A DNA stretch of 64,000 nt from Gigaspora margarita (lineage: Eukaryota; Glomeromycota; Glomeromycetes; Diversisporales; Gigasporaceae): NCBI GenBank assembly GCA_009809945.1, contig WTPW01000624.1, forward strand, positions 2,765 to 66,764, given 5' to 3'. Shown here in pieces: positions 1-11,726 of the stretch. Made by a program: the position numbers and the translations under genes. A model generated the notes under the pieces. That model was not told the DNA's origin and searched no databases. It saw only the letters and a program-made list of their open reading frames with translations. Every line of letters starts with the position of its first letter. Position 1 is the first letter of the stretch.

Positions 1-900
1 AAAAAAAAAATAAATAAAATAAAAAGAATAAAGTTAATTAAGTGTGGAATACGTTAGTTCAGAATCTACTAGTTTTTTGCCAAATGAAAAAATTATTGAT
101 GAAATAATTAAATCAGTTGTCATACGAGTAAGGCTAGGAGATGGTGTGCATCTGAAATTTTTTCAGGCTTCCTCATATCTTTTAAAAAACTTTTAGAAAG
201 AAGTAATACTGTGTAATTCGTTGACATTAATAATGAGGATCTGACAGTTTGTTGAATGGTCTCCTTGGATACTCGATTAATTGCCGGCCAGGAATAAAAA
301 AAAGATCGTATGTTGTAAAATAGTTGTAAAATTGAAATGACAAACTCGTTAATATTTTTACTAATAGAAATTTTGAACTACCGGTACATAATAAATTGAC
401 TTATCGAAAGTATCATTCGGATCTCTCTTGTAATCACCTATGTCAAGTTTTATTATATTAGCTATTGAAATAACNCTTTTGAAAAAAAANNCNNCCCAAA
501 AAAAAATAAAATAAATTTCACGAGCCTACTTAACTACAGTATACTGTTAGACTATTAGCAAAAATACGGCACTAGTAAAAGTTTTCCAGGAATGGGATTA
601 TATGGGATTAAATTTGCTAACTGCTAGTAAAGCGAAAAACCAACGTTTTCTGAAAATTATTTGACCATAGGTAACGTGCTTAGCCACCTGTTATATGGAC
701 GATTACGTTTTCATATAGGGAGTACTCTAAAACTAATATAAATAATTTGTGTAACGATCTACATCAATTGTATCACGTTGGCCAATCAAAATGACTTTCC
801 ATCATGCTTATAAAACAATTAAGTGTTATATATTGATCAATATCTATATATAAAATTTGTAGATAACGTTATTAATAGATGCCCTCTTATTTACAAAATT
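1..900. other. AT-rich intergenic DNA, nothing assigned
   Basis: No open frame of useful length, no RNA gene and no clear inverted repeat is visible. Five ambiguous bases (475, 490-491, 493-494) sit in an A-rich stretch and mark low-quality assembly. Confidence 0.5.
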
Positions 901-904
901 TTAC

Positions 905-1062
905 TAATTAATTATATCAAATTGGCTAAATGTTTTTTATTTTACTTGAAAATTAAAGAATAGATGCTTAATTTTGGATTATTTAATCAAAAAATAATCA
1001 AATTTAAGTATCTTTTCTTCAAATTTCAAGCAAAATAAAAAATTTAGCCAATTTAATGTGTG
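905..1062. repeat. Fragment of the ~324-bp palindromic satellite
   Basis: This carries the second palindrome of the satellite described at 14225-15805: a TTTTACTTGAAA arm, a GATC-like centre and a matching arm ending in AAATAAAA. It is cut by the family C element. The satellite resumes at 5736-5790 (TTACTTAGTGCATTAAGTTAG), so C inserted into a satellite copy. Confidence 0.6.
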
Positions 1063-1493
1063 TTTAAGGGTAGAGTACAATGTTGATCATTTTTATATAA
1101 AATTGATGTACAAAAAATTTTATAGGTATCACAAAAATACCACATATAAAAATCTTTTAAATTGCAATCAATTTTAACCAAAAATTTGTAGTGCATAGAT
1201 CAAATCTTTCCTTTTATAGTAGTAAAACTTTAAATACTTGTACTATTTAAAAAGACCCACATGTATATATCATAAAGTTTTCCATAGTGACTCCAAATTC
1301 TCCATAGATACACAAAATTAGTAATTCTGATTGGTTTTTATCATATGATTTTTGGGATCAATTTGTAATACCAAATCTTTAAATATAAGTTTTTCAGTGA
1401 GAATCTAACTAATTTTAATGATTTTACTACTATTAGAATCAGAAAAACCTATTTTACAACTTTTTTTAGAAATTTAAAATAGTTAACTTAATT

Positions 1494-3761
1494 GGGGGTC
1501 AGTTAAAGCAGAGCGAGTTTTGATTGTCTACAAGTCACGTATTAAAATAATATCTATTGAAATCGATTACGTGCATCATATAACACTATAATATAAAAAT
1601 AAAAAATTGATTAGATTAATTTAAAAACGTTGATAAAAATTTTTTTTTAAAAAAAAAATAATAATAAGAGCCGTGACTTAAATACAGGAAATTAGGCAAA
1701 AAATGCTTTTTTCTTTTTAGAGTAGAAAAAAAGTTTATATATATTTTTTTTAAGAAAAAACGGGCAAAAAAATTACTTTAACTTTTTTTTTTATATATTT
1801 ATATATATAGTTTTTTTTTGTTTTTTATAGAGATTATGGACAAGGGGAACAATGAAATTAATATACAGTCTTGCTTTTTAATGTAAGCGATCCCTTTGAA
1901 GTTCTGGATAAAGAGTTTAATAATAATTTGTGGCCTTTGGTCACGAATATATATATGCAATTTAGCTCAAACAAACTTAATAACTGTGATTTCTGAAAAA
2001 TATACATTTGCCGTTTCATGAAGCATAGAGATTCAAGTACACGACAGGATGGTGTACCAGACGATAAAAGGAGAAAAACCAACATTCGACTAGCTGGTAT
2101 TTGCAAGGTCAAAATTAAAGTAATGTGGTCTTTTTTATCTAAAATAGTTCAAATTGAACGGTTCAAAAATTCTTTGGATCACACACATACTTTAAATGAA
2201 AGTGACATGAATAAACGCTCAAGTACTATTCATACTTGGTTACAAATGAGATAGTCAAGAATTACGCACCAGTAGCAATTACCAATGTGGTTAGGGAGTT
2301 TGATTTAGGGCTAAATGATAGCATTGAATATCTAAGACGTAGGGAGGTAGCGAATATAAAATATAAAATCCAGGGGCCTATGAATGCGCATTTAGTAGGT
2401 AGTGCAAGTCTAGGAACTGATATATCTGAGACTTTGTCATATTTAAAAAGTGAGAAATATCATACAGAACATTATTATGTTTCTCAACAAACTGCAAATC
2501 AAGTAAAACGTACAAAAGGCATAATTTTTATGAATTCTCGTCAAATAAAAAAAATTCATCACCACGGTTGGCTCACGTTAAAAGATTTGATACACAAGAC
2601 TAATAAACACAGTTAAAAGCTCTTCACTTTGTATATTTGAGACAACTATGGATGCTAGGAAAGCAGCTCGCATTTTTTTGTGTGTACTAAAGATAAATTA
2701 ATTCGAAGGAAATGCTGCATTGGACTCCTCGCTATATCTTAATCGACCAAAGCATTACTGAAGCTAATGGTATAAAAAAGCTTTCCCTAGTAGTAGTGCT
2801 GGAGAACAAGAGTGCAGAATTTTATTTTGTACTATCTATTTAATGCGCACGTGAATTTCGCAAATTTATGAAAATGAAGCCTGAAAAACCATGATGGAGG
2901 CTATGTTTAAAAAAACAAAAACCAGTTGTGAGCAACTTGTTCAAAACATTATTAGCACTTGCCCAGTTCCTGCTATTCATAATTACGTTAAACAGAATTA
3001 TGTGAATAATACTCATCAATAGGCCTTTTGGGCATGAAATTATTCATTACTTCTGCTCTAAGTAACTTCGACTAATGCATTAGAGTCTTTTCATAGTGAG
3101 CTAAAGTGTATGACGTTCTATTTACATAGGCTGGTTGGTGCATCCCACAAGATTATTGCTCTTAATCGTAAAAGACAAATCGATGCTGAAAGTACCACTT
3201 TTAATTTCTGTACAAAAAAAGTATCAGTCTATAGTATTGAGGACGAAACCATTAAAGAAATCCACAAGTTCCCCTATCCTATGCAATTAATGATCATAAA
3301 AGAAGCAAGTGCAGTAATAGATAGGTTGGCAAAAGGTAAAGGCACACTGGGGCTTACTTCTCTTAATTGCAGCTGCTTGTTCCATAATAATTATATGTTG
3401 CTATGCAAACATATATTTTACGAATATAGCTATGGTTCTCACTGATTATTGACTGCCGAAGCCTGAAAAATATTTCAGTAAATTTTCGAGAAAAGTGGGT
3501 ATGAAGTGTATGAAGGTTGAGAGTTAGTCAATATTGAAGTATTGAAACAAAGTAAAAAAGAAATAGGTGCAGAAAATAGACAGCTTACCATGAATAAGTT
3601 AACTGAAAAACTACGAAAAAATACTGGAGTGTCGAAGAAAGAGGTGAAGCCAATGAAGCGGAGATATTTATTTCCAAGTTAAAAGGTTCCCTGCATTCAA
3701 TTTTTAATATCAATTAAAAAAAAAATAGGGTATGTATATACTGGTAGCTTCGAAGACTATA

Positions 3762-3809
<48 letters not shown>

Positions 3810-4034
3810 AGTACCCTTGTAAAATCTAGCAAAAGTAACAACTGCGAAGCAATACTTGTTTGCTCAATATAAATAAAAAACAACTACCAGTAAAATGTGT
3901 TTTTAAAAAATTTAATAAAAATTAATTGGCCAAATTTATGCACGTGATCGATATGTTTATCTGTTGTTCATTGATTGTCCATACTACACATAACTTGTAG
4001 ACAATCAAAACTCACTCTGCTTTAACTAACCCTC
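1494..4034 (+). mobile_element. MULE-type DNA transposon with TIRs and 6-bp TSD
   Basis: The inverted ends align closely over about 42 bp. Left reads GGGGGTCAGTTAAAGCAGAG and the reverse complement of the right reads GAGGGTTAGTTAAAGCAGAG, both continuing into TTTTGATTGTCTACAAGT. The flanks repeat TTAATT (1488-1493 and 4035-4040; seven bases if CTTAATT is counted). The 2.54-kb element encloses a decayed SWIM-type transposase on the + strand. A run of about 45 A near 3762-3806 lies inside. MULEs usually make 8-11-bp duplications, so the shorter one here is slightly unusual and may be eroded. Confidence 0.85.
2018..3690 (+). pseudogene. Decayed MULE transposase with SWIM zinc finger
   Basis: Several + strand frames together give one transposase-like protein broken by stops and frame shifts. 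An N-terminal block at 2236-2613 includes TDISETLSYLKSEKYH. A central block around 2715-3060 shows LIDQSITEANG, then AGEQECRILFC, then TSCEQLVQNII. A C-terminal block at 3110-3442 ends in CSC followed by CKH, the CxC...CxH pattern of a SWIM zinc finger. This order fits the MULE-type transposases common in Glomeromycotina, where a SWIM domain follows the DDE region. At least three stops and two frame changes make it non-functional. The frame assignment is mine; a protein search would settle it. Confidence 0.75.
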
Positions 4035-4040
4035 TTAATT

Positions 4041-4467
4041 GATGATCTGGATAGTTCAGCACTATTACCATATTTGGACATAGTAAATTTTGGGAATAAG
4101 TACAATATAAACTTTTATTATATGCTAAAATCTGATATCAGTTCAATAAAAAGTATTTTTTATTAAGTTAACAGCTTATGTCAACTAATTGAAAGCTGTA
4201 GAGCTCACTGAGACATATCTAATAGTAGTTAGATCATTCAAATCAGCTTAGTATATGCTGAGATATCACTAAAAAATGATTGGCTGACTATAAAATTTCT
4301 AGTTTGTTTACATAGAATTTTATATAGTAGGTCAATTATTTTTTAGCGATATCTCAGTGTATACTGGGCCAATTTGAATGATCTAACTACTATTAGATGC
4401 GTCTCAGTGTCTCAGTGAGCTTTACAACCTTCAATTAGTTGACATGAGCTATTAATTTAATAAAAAA

Positions 4468-4506
<39 letters not shown>

Positions 4507-5646
4507 TGAGATCTTGTCGCAGATTTTTATTTATTTAATATAACTTGATACATTAAATATGCATATTGTACATTAATATTTTAAACTACGACTTAGGCTA
4601 CTTTACCTATGATTAATACTTAGCTAAGAGCAGCAATTGCCGCTCTTAGTCAATAAAGTGTATAGTGTGTAAATAAATTTAAAAGACAAGAGAAAGGCCT
4701 ATTGCCTGCCCTTAGCTAAGAGATCAAAGACCAAGCTTATGCTGTGAAAATTTCTATATCTATTTTACAAGGGGCTACTTTATAGAACTAAAACACAGGA
4801 CGATTTATCTTAGTATGTTTAAAGAGGTGGTGTGATCGGTATAGTATGGTGGTCGTAATAAATTGTACCGGTTAGAGGTCAGAGGTATAATGTAGGTCGC
4901 ATTAGTATAGTATGGTTGGCGTAGTATATGGTGTAGGGCGAACGTCAGAGGTATTATGTTGCTTGATTATGAGTTGTTAGTTTTGGTACTTGATGACGTG
5001 TTGTTGATCGATTAGATTTGGTAGTTGATGATGTGTTGTTTGTTGTTTTGTTGTATGGTTTGATGATCCTTCTATTTTTGTGAGGTATAATGTAATCGTT
5101 GCATTTGATGGGGGTAAGCTAGAATGCCCACTTTTGAGTGAATTTTTTGTAGTATTTTGTAGTAGTGTATGTAGTCTTTGAAGTTGTCTTGTATATGTAT
5201 TAAGTGGCAAGTATGTATTAAACAGTATAGCTTTTGACTCTAATGATAGAGCATAGTTGTATATTTGGTTGTATATAATGTACTCGCGATAGTGAGGTTT
5301 AAGTAAAATTGTCTAACGACTAACACCCTCATCGAAGCAAGGCCGCTAGTGTAAACTTAAAAATTAAAGTAGTATTTTTGATTAAGCAGGACGTAGGTAA
5401 GTACCCTATAGGGAATAAAAATAGTTGGGAACCGTTCGTGTACAGAGTATATCTGTATTTTTCTTATTTAAGCCGCTGAAAATAGGTGTGGGTAAAAATT
5501 ATAATAAAACAGAGATCAGTGGAAAGAGTTTTTTTAATAAAAAATACTTTTTATTAGACTGACATTAGATTCTAGTATATAATAAAATCATAGTAATTTT
5601 GCTTCAAATTCTAATATAAAAATAGTGCTGATCTTATCTGGATCAG
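4041..5646. mobile_element. Family F foldback (F1), interrupted by a retroposon
   Basis: The outer ends are inverted: GATGATCTGGATAGTTCAGC on the left and GCTGATCTTATCTGGATCAG on the right. A second inner palindrome (4150-4455) contains TGAAAGCTGTAGAGCTCACT and its inverse. TAATT flanks it on the right (5647-5651) and lies within the MULE duplication on the left. The MULE therefore appears to have landed at the edge of F1. Related copies lie at 23260-24115 and 48975-49790. No coding capacity is seen. Confidence 0.65.
4471..5532 (-). mobile_element. Poly(A) retroposon R1, minus strand
   Basis: A run of 33 T (4471-4503) is the poly(A) tail of a minus-strand insertion. TTTAATAAAAAATAC is duplicated on both sides (4456-4470 and 5533-5547, extending into the T run), as expected for LINE-type target-primed insertion. 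An AATAAA signal precedes the tail on the minus strand. The 5' end begins AACTCTTTCCACTGATC, a 17-mer shared with R2 (30989-31005). A 77-codon minus frame at 4977-5210 is rich in Thr, Gln, Asn and His and I do not recognise it. This could be a processed transcript or a non-autonomous non-LTR element. Confidence 0.75.
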
Positions 5647-5735
5647 TAATTAATATAATTTTTTTAATTTAAAAAGAAAAAAATTTTACAATTCATTTTA
5701 TATATAATTTGCAAATAGTGTACTCTATCCTTAAA

Positions 5736-6560
5736 TACTAAATATGCTTACTTAGTGCATTAAGTTAGAATTAATTAATGAAATCTTGTATATAAATTAA
5801 TAATATTAAACTTATATATAATAATTCAAACCTAAAAACTAAGTCCAATATGCTTTCTTTATTAGCTAAAATTTTAGTTAATTAAGATTTAAAGATTTTG
5901 AATTTCAATTTTAACAATAATCAATTTAGAACTGCTATTCAAAAAGCTAATAAGTTATTATTTTTATTAATAATTCATATTACTGTAACACTTATTTATT
6001 GATAAAAATACAAACCAACTTATTATAGAATTTTTTTAATAATTTACAAAAATTATTATATACAAAATATAAACAAAATTCTAATATAACTAAAATTTAT
6101 TTCATAAAAAAACTAAAATATAAAATTTTATTGAATTAAAATTACAATATCCAAATATTAAACTTAGTCAAAATTTATTTTACAAGATGTGCCCAAAATT
6201 TTAAAAGGGTTAAAAAAAATTAATATATATTAAATATATTAAAAAGCAATAAACCAAAAAATTGTTATAGAATTCAAAAAATATTAGAATCGAAAGTGGT
6301 TTAGTTAAAACAAAAATAATTTTTTTAAAAAAATATAAATATCTGTTCTTGGATTGTAGTTTATTATTTTGAACTAATCAAAGTAAATATATACAATAAT
6401 TTGTTTATTTATTTAAAATTTCAAGTCAAGATATATTATTTGTTATAGACTATATTATAAAGCTCTCTAATTATTCTTTATCTCAAGGTTTGATGAAGCT
6501 TGTTTTGGAACAGTTTGTGAACCTTAATTTTATTCTACCAAATTAATAGATTTTTTTATT
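5736..6560. other. Satellite remnant followed by featureless AT-rich DNA
   Basis: The first ~60 bases continue the satellite copy interrupted by element C. The rest is very AT-rich with many stops in all frames. I see no gene or clear repeat boundary. Confidence 0.4.
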
Positions 6561-6855
6561 ATCAGGCATAGAACATGTCCCATTCACTGATACAATTTTT
6601 AAAAAATATATAGATTTACTATAAACTTTGAGCTGAAGATCCTATCAGATTAACTAATTAACTTCAAATTAAATTTTTTGAAAATATAAAGCAAATGGGA
6701 AGAAAAAAAATATATAAAAATTAGATAAAAATTTTGTTAATTTTGTATAATTTCAAAATATAACTTTGTTAAAAACAAAAATTTACTAATTTTAAATTAG
6801 AAATTATGTATAAAATTATGTTTTGAACAACTTTAAATTTAGTAGCAAAATATAG

Positions 6856-7882
6856 CAGTCAGACGATATGTCACATGAAAATTTTTTATATATAAAATTT
6901 ATAAAAAAAAATATAAAATTAATATAAGCTTTGATTTCATGATGTTTCTTCCCTTACATATTAACTTAAAATTAAAATTTTCGGAAATATAGAACAAGGG
7001 GAGAAGAAAAAATTGAGCTTAAAAATCAGATTAAAATTTTGCCAATTTTGCACAAAACGAAAATGTAACTTTGCCAAAAACAAATATTTACTGATTTTAA
7101 AATGAGAAGCATATGTAAAAACATGCCCTGAACAACTTTACTTAGGCGACAGAAGTAGGTTACCTTGTAAGAAAAGTGGTTATCTATGTACTAAAGTTAA
7201 AATTTATCGTTTTTCTTGATTGAACTTTTTTTCCTTATTAGGTAACCTACTTTGGGCTCTTAAGCAAAGTTGTTCAGCATGTAATTTTACATTATATTTG
7301 AGATTGAAACGTGCTTTTCGGACCTTGTACTAAGTGAAAAATGGGTTAAAGTTAGAAAAAATTTTTTTTCTAACTTTAACCCCATTTTTCACTTAGTAAA
7401 AGGGTCCGAAAAGCGCGTTTCAATCTCAAATATAATGTAAAATTACATGCTGAACAACTTTGCTTAAGAGCCCAAAGTAGGTTACCTAATAAGAAAAAAA
7501 GTTCAATCAAGAAAAATGATAAATTTTAACTTTAGTACATAGATAACCCACTTTTCTTACAAGGTAACCTACTTCCGTCGCCTAAGTAAAGTTGTTCAGG
7601 GCATGTTTTTACATATGCTTCTCATTTTAAAATCAGTAAATATTTGTTTTTGGCAAAGTTACATTTTCGTTTTGTGCAAAATCGGCGAAATTTTAATCTG
7701 ATTTTTAAGCTCAATTTTTTCTTCTCCCCTTGTTCTATATTCCCGAAAATTTTAATTTTAAGTTAATATGTAGGGGAAGAAACATTATAAATTAAAGCTT
7801 ATAGTAATTTTATATGTTTTTTTTATAAATTTATATATAACAAAAAACTCAGTCATAAATAGTGTGACAAATCGGTTGACTG
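6856..7882. mobile_element. Family D palindrome (1.03 kb) with 4-bp TSD
   Basis: A nearly complete palindrome centred at about 7363, with arms of ~490 bp that differ at scattered sites. The ends are CAGTCAGACGATATGTCAC and an inverted match ending GACAAATCGGTTGACTG. ATAG is repeated at 6852-6855 and 7883-7886. Arm motifs such as GTAGGTTACCTTGTAAGAAA and GTAACCTACTTTGGGCTC recur in the copy at 28295-29312, which has the same length. No coding sequence. Confidence 0.8.
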
Positions 7883-8048
7883 ATAGGTCATCTTGATAAA
7901 AAAATAAGTTTCTATATACAAAATTAAAAATTTTTGGTTTGTAAGAGGCATGCTATTTATTACATAATATTTTTTACTTAGTAGCACCCTTATTCATGTA
8001 TAGTATAATTATTTTATCTAATTCAGATTGGATAATATAATATATAGA

Positions 8049-8504
8049 TGTAATGTTACACTTGTACAAAACTAGTAATATTAAAAAAATTATTAAAATT
8101 ATATTTTTATAGTAAAAATTAATTTTTTATTAAATAAACTAAAATTTTAATTTTATAAAGTTATTTAATATAGCAAATTATATATAATTTGAAAATTTTA
8201 TAATTTTTTAAAAAATTTTAAATTTTTTATTATTTTTTAAACTTGAAGTTAAAATATTAATTTAAATTAATCAATTTCCAAAAGTGGTTATTTTTTTTAC
8301 TATATATATAATAATTTTATAAATATTTTTTTAAAATTTTAAAATTATAAAAAATATATAATTTGTTATATTAAATAATATTATTTAAAAAAATTAAATT
8401 ATTTATAATAAAAAAATTAAGTTTATATATTACTATATTTAGTAATTCTAGTTACTATATAAGCTATATTAAAATTACTAATTTCATACAAGTGTAACAT
8501 TACA
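8049..8504. mobile_element. Foldback with TGTAATGTTACACTTGTA ends
   Basis: TGTAATGTTACACTTGTA at 8049-8066 is exactly inverted at 8487-8504. The interior is nearly pure A/T and partly palindromic. It is non-coding. Terminal repeats plus AT interior suggest a MITE, superfamily unknown. Confidence 0.6.
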
Positions 8505-9588
8505 CAACTTCGTATAACTTTAATTATTTTAAAAACTATTGCATAGAATTTTCTGATTTTTTTTTATTTAAAAGCCTTAGATTTAATAAACATTTTGTAT
8601 AAATTTTAGCTTAATATTTTATCTATTTAGCTTTGTATAAATTTTTAAAAAGTGTTCACAATAATATGGTACCCCACTGTATTACAACCCAAAAATTTTT
8701 AACTTTAGCATATAGCAATCTTATTTTTTTGTCAAGTTAACCTATATTTTGCTACCAAATAAAGTTGTTCTAAGTATAATTTTATATATAATTGCCAATT
8801 TAAAATTAGTAAATTTTTATTTTTGACAAAGTTATATTTTGAAATTGTACAAAATTAGAAAATTTTAATCTGATTTTTGTACTACCTTTTTTTCCTTTCC
8901 TTGTCTATATTTTCAAAAAATTTAATTTGAAGTTAATTAGTTGATCTGAATAGGATCTTTGCTTAAAATTTATAGTAAATTTATAAAAAATTTTAATTAT
9001 AAAAAGCAATTCGATCTATTTTAAGAGAACATGTCCTATGCCTATTAGAGGAGTATCAAAAATTAGTTAATTTTTTAGGGAAAAAGTAGGATAAAAAAAA
9101 GTTGAAATTATATATAAAGAACCTGACTATTTATATATTAAAGAAGGGGTATAGGCCTCTAATAAAAAATAATTAGATGATTAATAATATAGCTCTTATA
9201 TATTAGGGTTCTAAAGTTTGATCTGGGTTTGATTTGAGTTTGATCAAGCCCTAAATCAAACCAAACTCAAACTACAAATTTTATAAAGATTGAAATCAAA
9301 CCAAACTCAAATATAAAAGAATTAAATTCAAACCAAATGCAAATTTTATACTAAGTTTAATTTGAGTTTGATTTGAAGTTTGCAAACTAGTTTGAGTTTG
9401 AAAAATATAAATATATTTTATATTCTAAACAAGTTTCTTAATTCTAATTTTGTATTTAAGTAATCTTGTTTAAAATATAAAAATTTGCTATATGTTTTCA
9501 AAAATAAGCTATCTTTTATAGATAATTTTGGATACAAAAAATCTGTGGTAGTTTATTTTCAGATATAATAGTTTTTTGGTCAATTACC

Positions 9589-9770
9589 AGGACCCCGAAA
9601 TATACATAGATAGGTCAGGTATAAGTTTGCTTATTTTTGAGGTTTTTTATGCAGATCTTTTCCATTTATAGTAATTTTTTTGCTTATTTTTGAAGTTTTT
9701 TTCTGCAGATCTTTCCTTTTTTAGTAACCCTATAATTAACCTGACCTATCTATGTATATTTCGGGGTCCT
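9589..9770. mobile_element. hAT-like MITE family M1, copy 1, 8-bp TSD
   Basis: A 182-bp element with ends AGGACCCCGAAATATACATA and the exact inverse. CAATTACC is duplicated at 9581-9588 and 9771-9778. The interior holds an imperfect direct duplication of about 50 bp starting GCTTATTTTTGA. The 8-bp duplication and short inverted ends fit the hAT superfamily. It splits the E1 core; the empty site reads ...TTTTTTGGTCAATTACCAATAG. Confidence 0.9.
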
Positions 9771-10034
9771 CAATTACCAATAGTTGTTACATAGTAAAGT
9801 CTAAATTTTACTATATAAATTGATTATTAGCATTTATGCAAACTTGTTTAAAAGACTAAACTATACATTCTGAAAGTTTTATCAAAATAGGAGTACTTGT
9901 TATTTTGACTTTTAATTTTAATATTTAATGGTTAGCATTTCACTTATTGTACTACCAGTAGTACAGTTAAAAAAATAAATTAAAAATCTAAAAAAACATA
10001 ATTTAAATAATTTTTATATACAGAATGTGGCGAC

Positions 10035-10089
10035 TTAGAGAAGTTGGTAAGTTGTCACCCCCAAGTGGCAAGTTTAGGGTTCAAATTCC
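10035..10089 (+). promoter_or_regulatory. Internal pol III promoter (A and B boxes) of T1
   Basis: TTAGAGAAGTTGG approximates the tRNA A box (TRGYNNARNGG) and GGTTCAAATTCC the B box (GGTTCRANTCC). Their spacing of about 30 bp is within the tRNA range. The head does not fold cleanly into a mature tRNA, so I call a tRNA-derived promoter rather than a tRNA gene. Confidence 0.7.
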
Positions 10090-10535
10090 ACTGGCGATGC
10101 TTTGAAAAATAGACCTGTGTTATAGTAACTATTTCTTCTCATAAGTTCTTTGGTACACCATCTTGAATGGAAGCTGCTAAGCGCACAAAAATTCAAGGAT
10201 CAGAAAATGAATACCTGTTTGGAAGTCCCGAGTGAGAAAGTAGCAAAGCTCTTTGATGGTGCTAACCATAATTAGAATATCAGAAACTGGAGCCAGAGAA
10301 CCAGATGACAAGATCCTCGAGAGGGGTTCACCAACCTGGCTACTGAGTCGTACCAGAGGAAAAGAAAATAAGTTTTGGCAACATGTACAAGGGAAGGGAG
10401 TACATTTAGTACTTAAAGCTAGGCTGACTAACCCTTCTGGGCTAACTGGTTTGGAAGTTTGGGGATACTGAGGAAGTACTAATAGGAAGGTTGTGGTGGG
10501 TATCGGGATTGGAGTAAACCTTACAAGGGCAGAAG

Positions 10536-11018
10536 AGGACCGGAAAAACTCTATAATAGGTCCCCGCCCCTACTATATTCGAATACTATTATAAATATGG
10601 AAAATGTGACTGACTTATCATAGATTCGAATTATTATAAAGTCTCGTGAGGTCCTCGACTTTATATAATTCGCAAAAAAAAATGTCACCGCCTGATTAGA
10701 TTCGCATATATAGAATATAAAAAATGTCATCGCTACTAGTTGATTCGATCTATCATAAAATAAGTACAGGTCCGAAATATTCCGATTAGAAAATCAACGA
10801 ACGTAAAATACGAGCAAGCTCGAGGAAATAATTGAAGTAAAGCTCCGAAAAATTCCGGATCTTTATCAAGGTGTTCGACCAAAATGATTCGCTTTATTAT
10901 TAAATTTTTTAAGGTGCCTGAAAAACTGATTCGCTTAATTATAAAAAAAACCTGATTCGCAAAACTTACTAAATAAATTTTTTGGGGCGGGGACCTATTA
11001 TAGAGTTTTCCCGGTCCT
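10536..11018. mobile_element. hAT-like MITE family M2, copy 1, 8-bp TSD
   Basis: A 483-bp element with ends AGGACCGGAAAAACTCTATA and an inverse ending CTATTATAGAGTTTTCCCGGTCCT. GGCAGAAG is duplicated at 10528-10535 and 11019-11026. GC-rich blocks (GGTCCCCGCCCC and its inverse) lie just inside the ends. It splits retroposon T1 and so is younger. It shares the AGGAC start and 8-bp duplication with family M1. Confidence 0.9.
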
Positions 11019-11726
11019 GGCAGAAGTAGGTAACAGTAGGGGTTTAATAGTTAGCTCTGACCCAAGTGTCAGTATAATGCAGATGCATAAGTTACTAAAG
11101 CGTAAATAATACCTGTGTGGGACAGGAACTGCTCTACCAAGTGTGCCATGAGGATAAATTAGTCCTAAGAAGATTCCGCACAGTATCCAGGACTGGTCTT
11201 GACTAACTTATGTATCAGAGGACTGTACTGGTGATACAAGTAGGATTGATAGGTGAAGCATGAACTAGAGGGTTTAAATAGGTAAACCCCTAGTTGGGTT
11301 GCAGGTATGGCAATTAGTGTAGAACCTTCGGGCGGACTATTTAAATTAGACAACCAAAAGTTGTACGTGTGGCTAGTTGTACTCTTATTAATATAACAAA
11401 TATTGGGTGCTCAAAAAGGCGCCCTTGATCCATTTGCTTGAATAAACACCTTTACTCCATGGAGGTAACTTTGACATAAAAAAAAAAATAAAAAAATAAT
11501 TTTTATATACAAAAATCTAATAAATATACAAGAATAGCTTGGTTGTGCTTTTTTTTATATTATTAATAAATTTGTTAAGAAGTATACTATTTAAAGCAAT
11601 GATAGTCTTAAGGTTATTAATAAATTTTATAAAATAATAGTTTGTTATATAAAAAAGATCTAAAATAAGGAATAGTTAAAAATTATAATTAGTTATATAA
11701 TAAAAATTTTGACTTATAATATAAGC

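Larger units (their letters stand above)
1063..5735. mobile_element. Family C foldback MITE, split by nested insertions
   Basis: The left end TTAAGGGTAGAGTAC (from 1064) is matched by the inverted right end GTACTCTATCCTTAA near 5721-5734. Its own sequence matches copies at 18583-19080 and 55816-56343, both about 500-530 bp, which share internal motifs such as GATCATTTTTATATA near the left end and TTTTACTACTATTAGAATC near the right. This copy is about 4.7 kb because a MULE (1494-4034) and a second foldback (4041-5646) sit inside it. No coding capacity of its own is visible. The superfamily is unknown. Confidence 0.65.
6563..9044. mobile_element. Family D foldback (D1), nested
   Basis: The termini CAGGCATAGAACATGTCC (6563) and its inverse ending CATGTCCTATGCCTA (9044) bound arms that match over ~290 bp (about 6563-6850 against 8710-9044). 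Flanking TTAT and TTAG are a weak 4-bp duplication. Between the arms lie a complete second D-like palindrome (6856-7882) and another foldback (8049-8504). The 28295-29312 element shares the AGGCAT...CATGTCC terminus. Confidence 0.65.
10023..11493 (+). mobile_element. tRNA-headed retroposon T1, 18-bp TSD
   Basis: AAATAATTTTTATATACA is repeated at 10005-10022 and 11494-11511. The 5' end carries tRNA-like pol III promoter boxes: TTAGAGAAGTTGG (10035-10047, A box) and GGTTCAAATTCC (10078-10089, B box). The 3' end has a small hairpin CTCCATGGAG followed by an A-rich tail. A second, nearly full-length copy lies at 26290-27075 and a 3' piece at 34390-34590. Without the MITE inserted at 10536-11018, this copy is about 0.98 kb, long for a SINE. 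A 72-codon frame at 10253-10468 is probably not a protein because it is not kept in the other copy. Confidence 0.85.

Noticed and set aside
10253..10471. 72-codon + frame in T1
   Set aside because: It is not conserved in the T2 copy and is interrupted in T1's relatives; the element is better explained as pol III-driven non-coding DNA.
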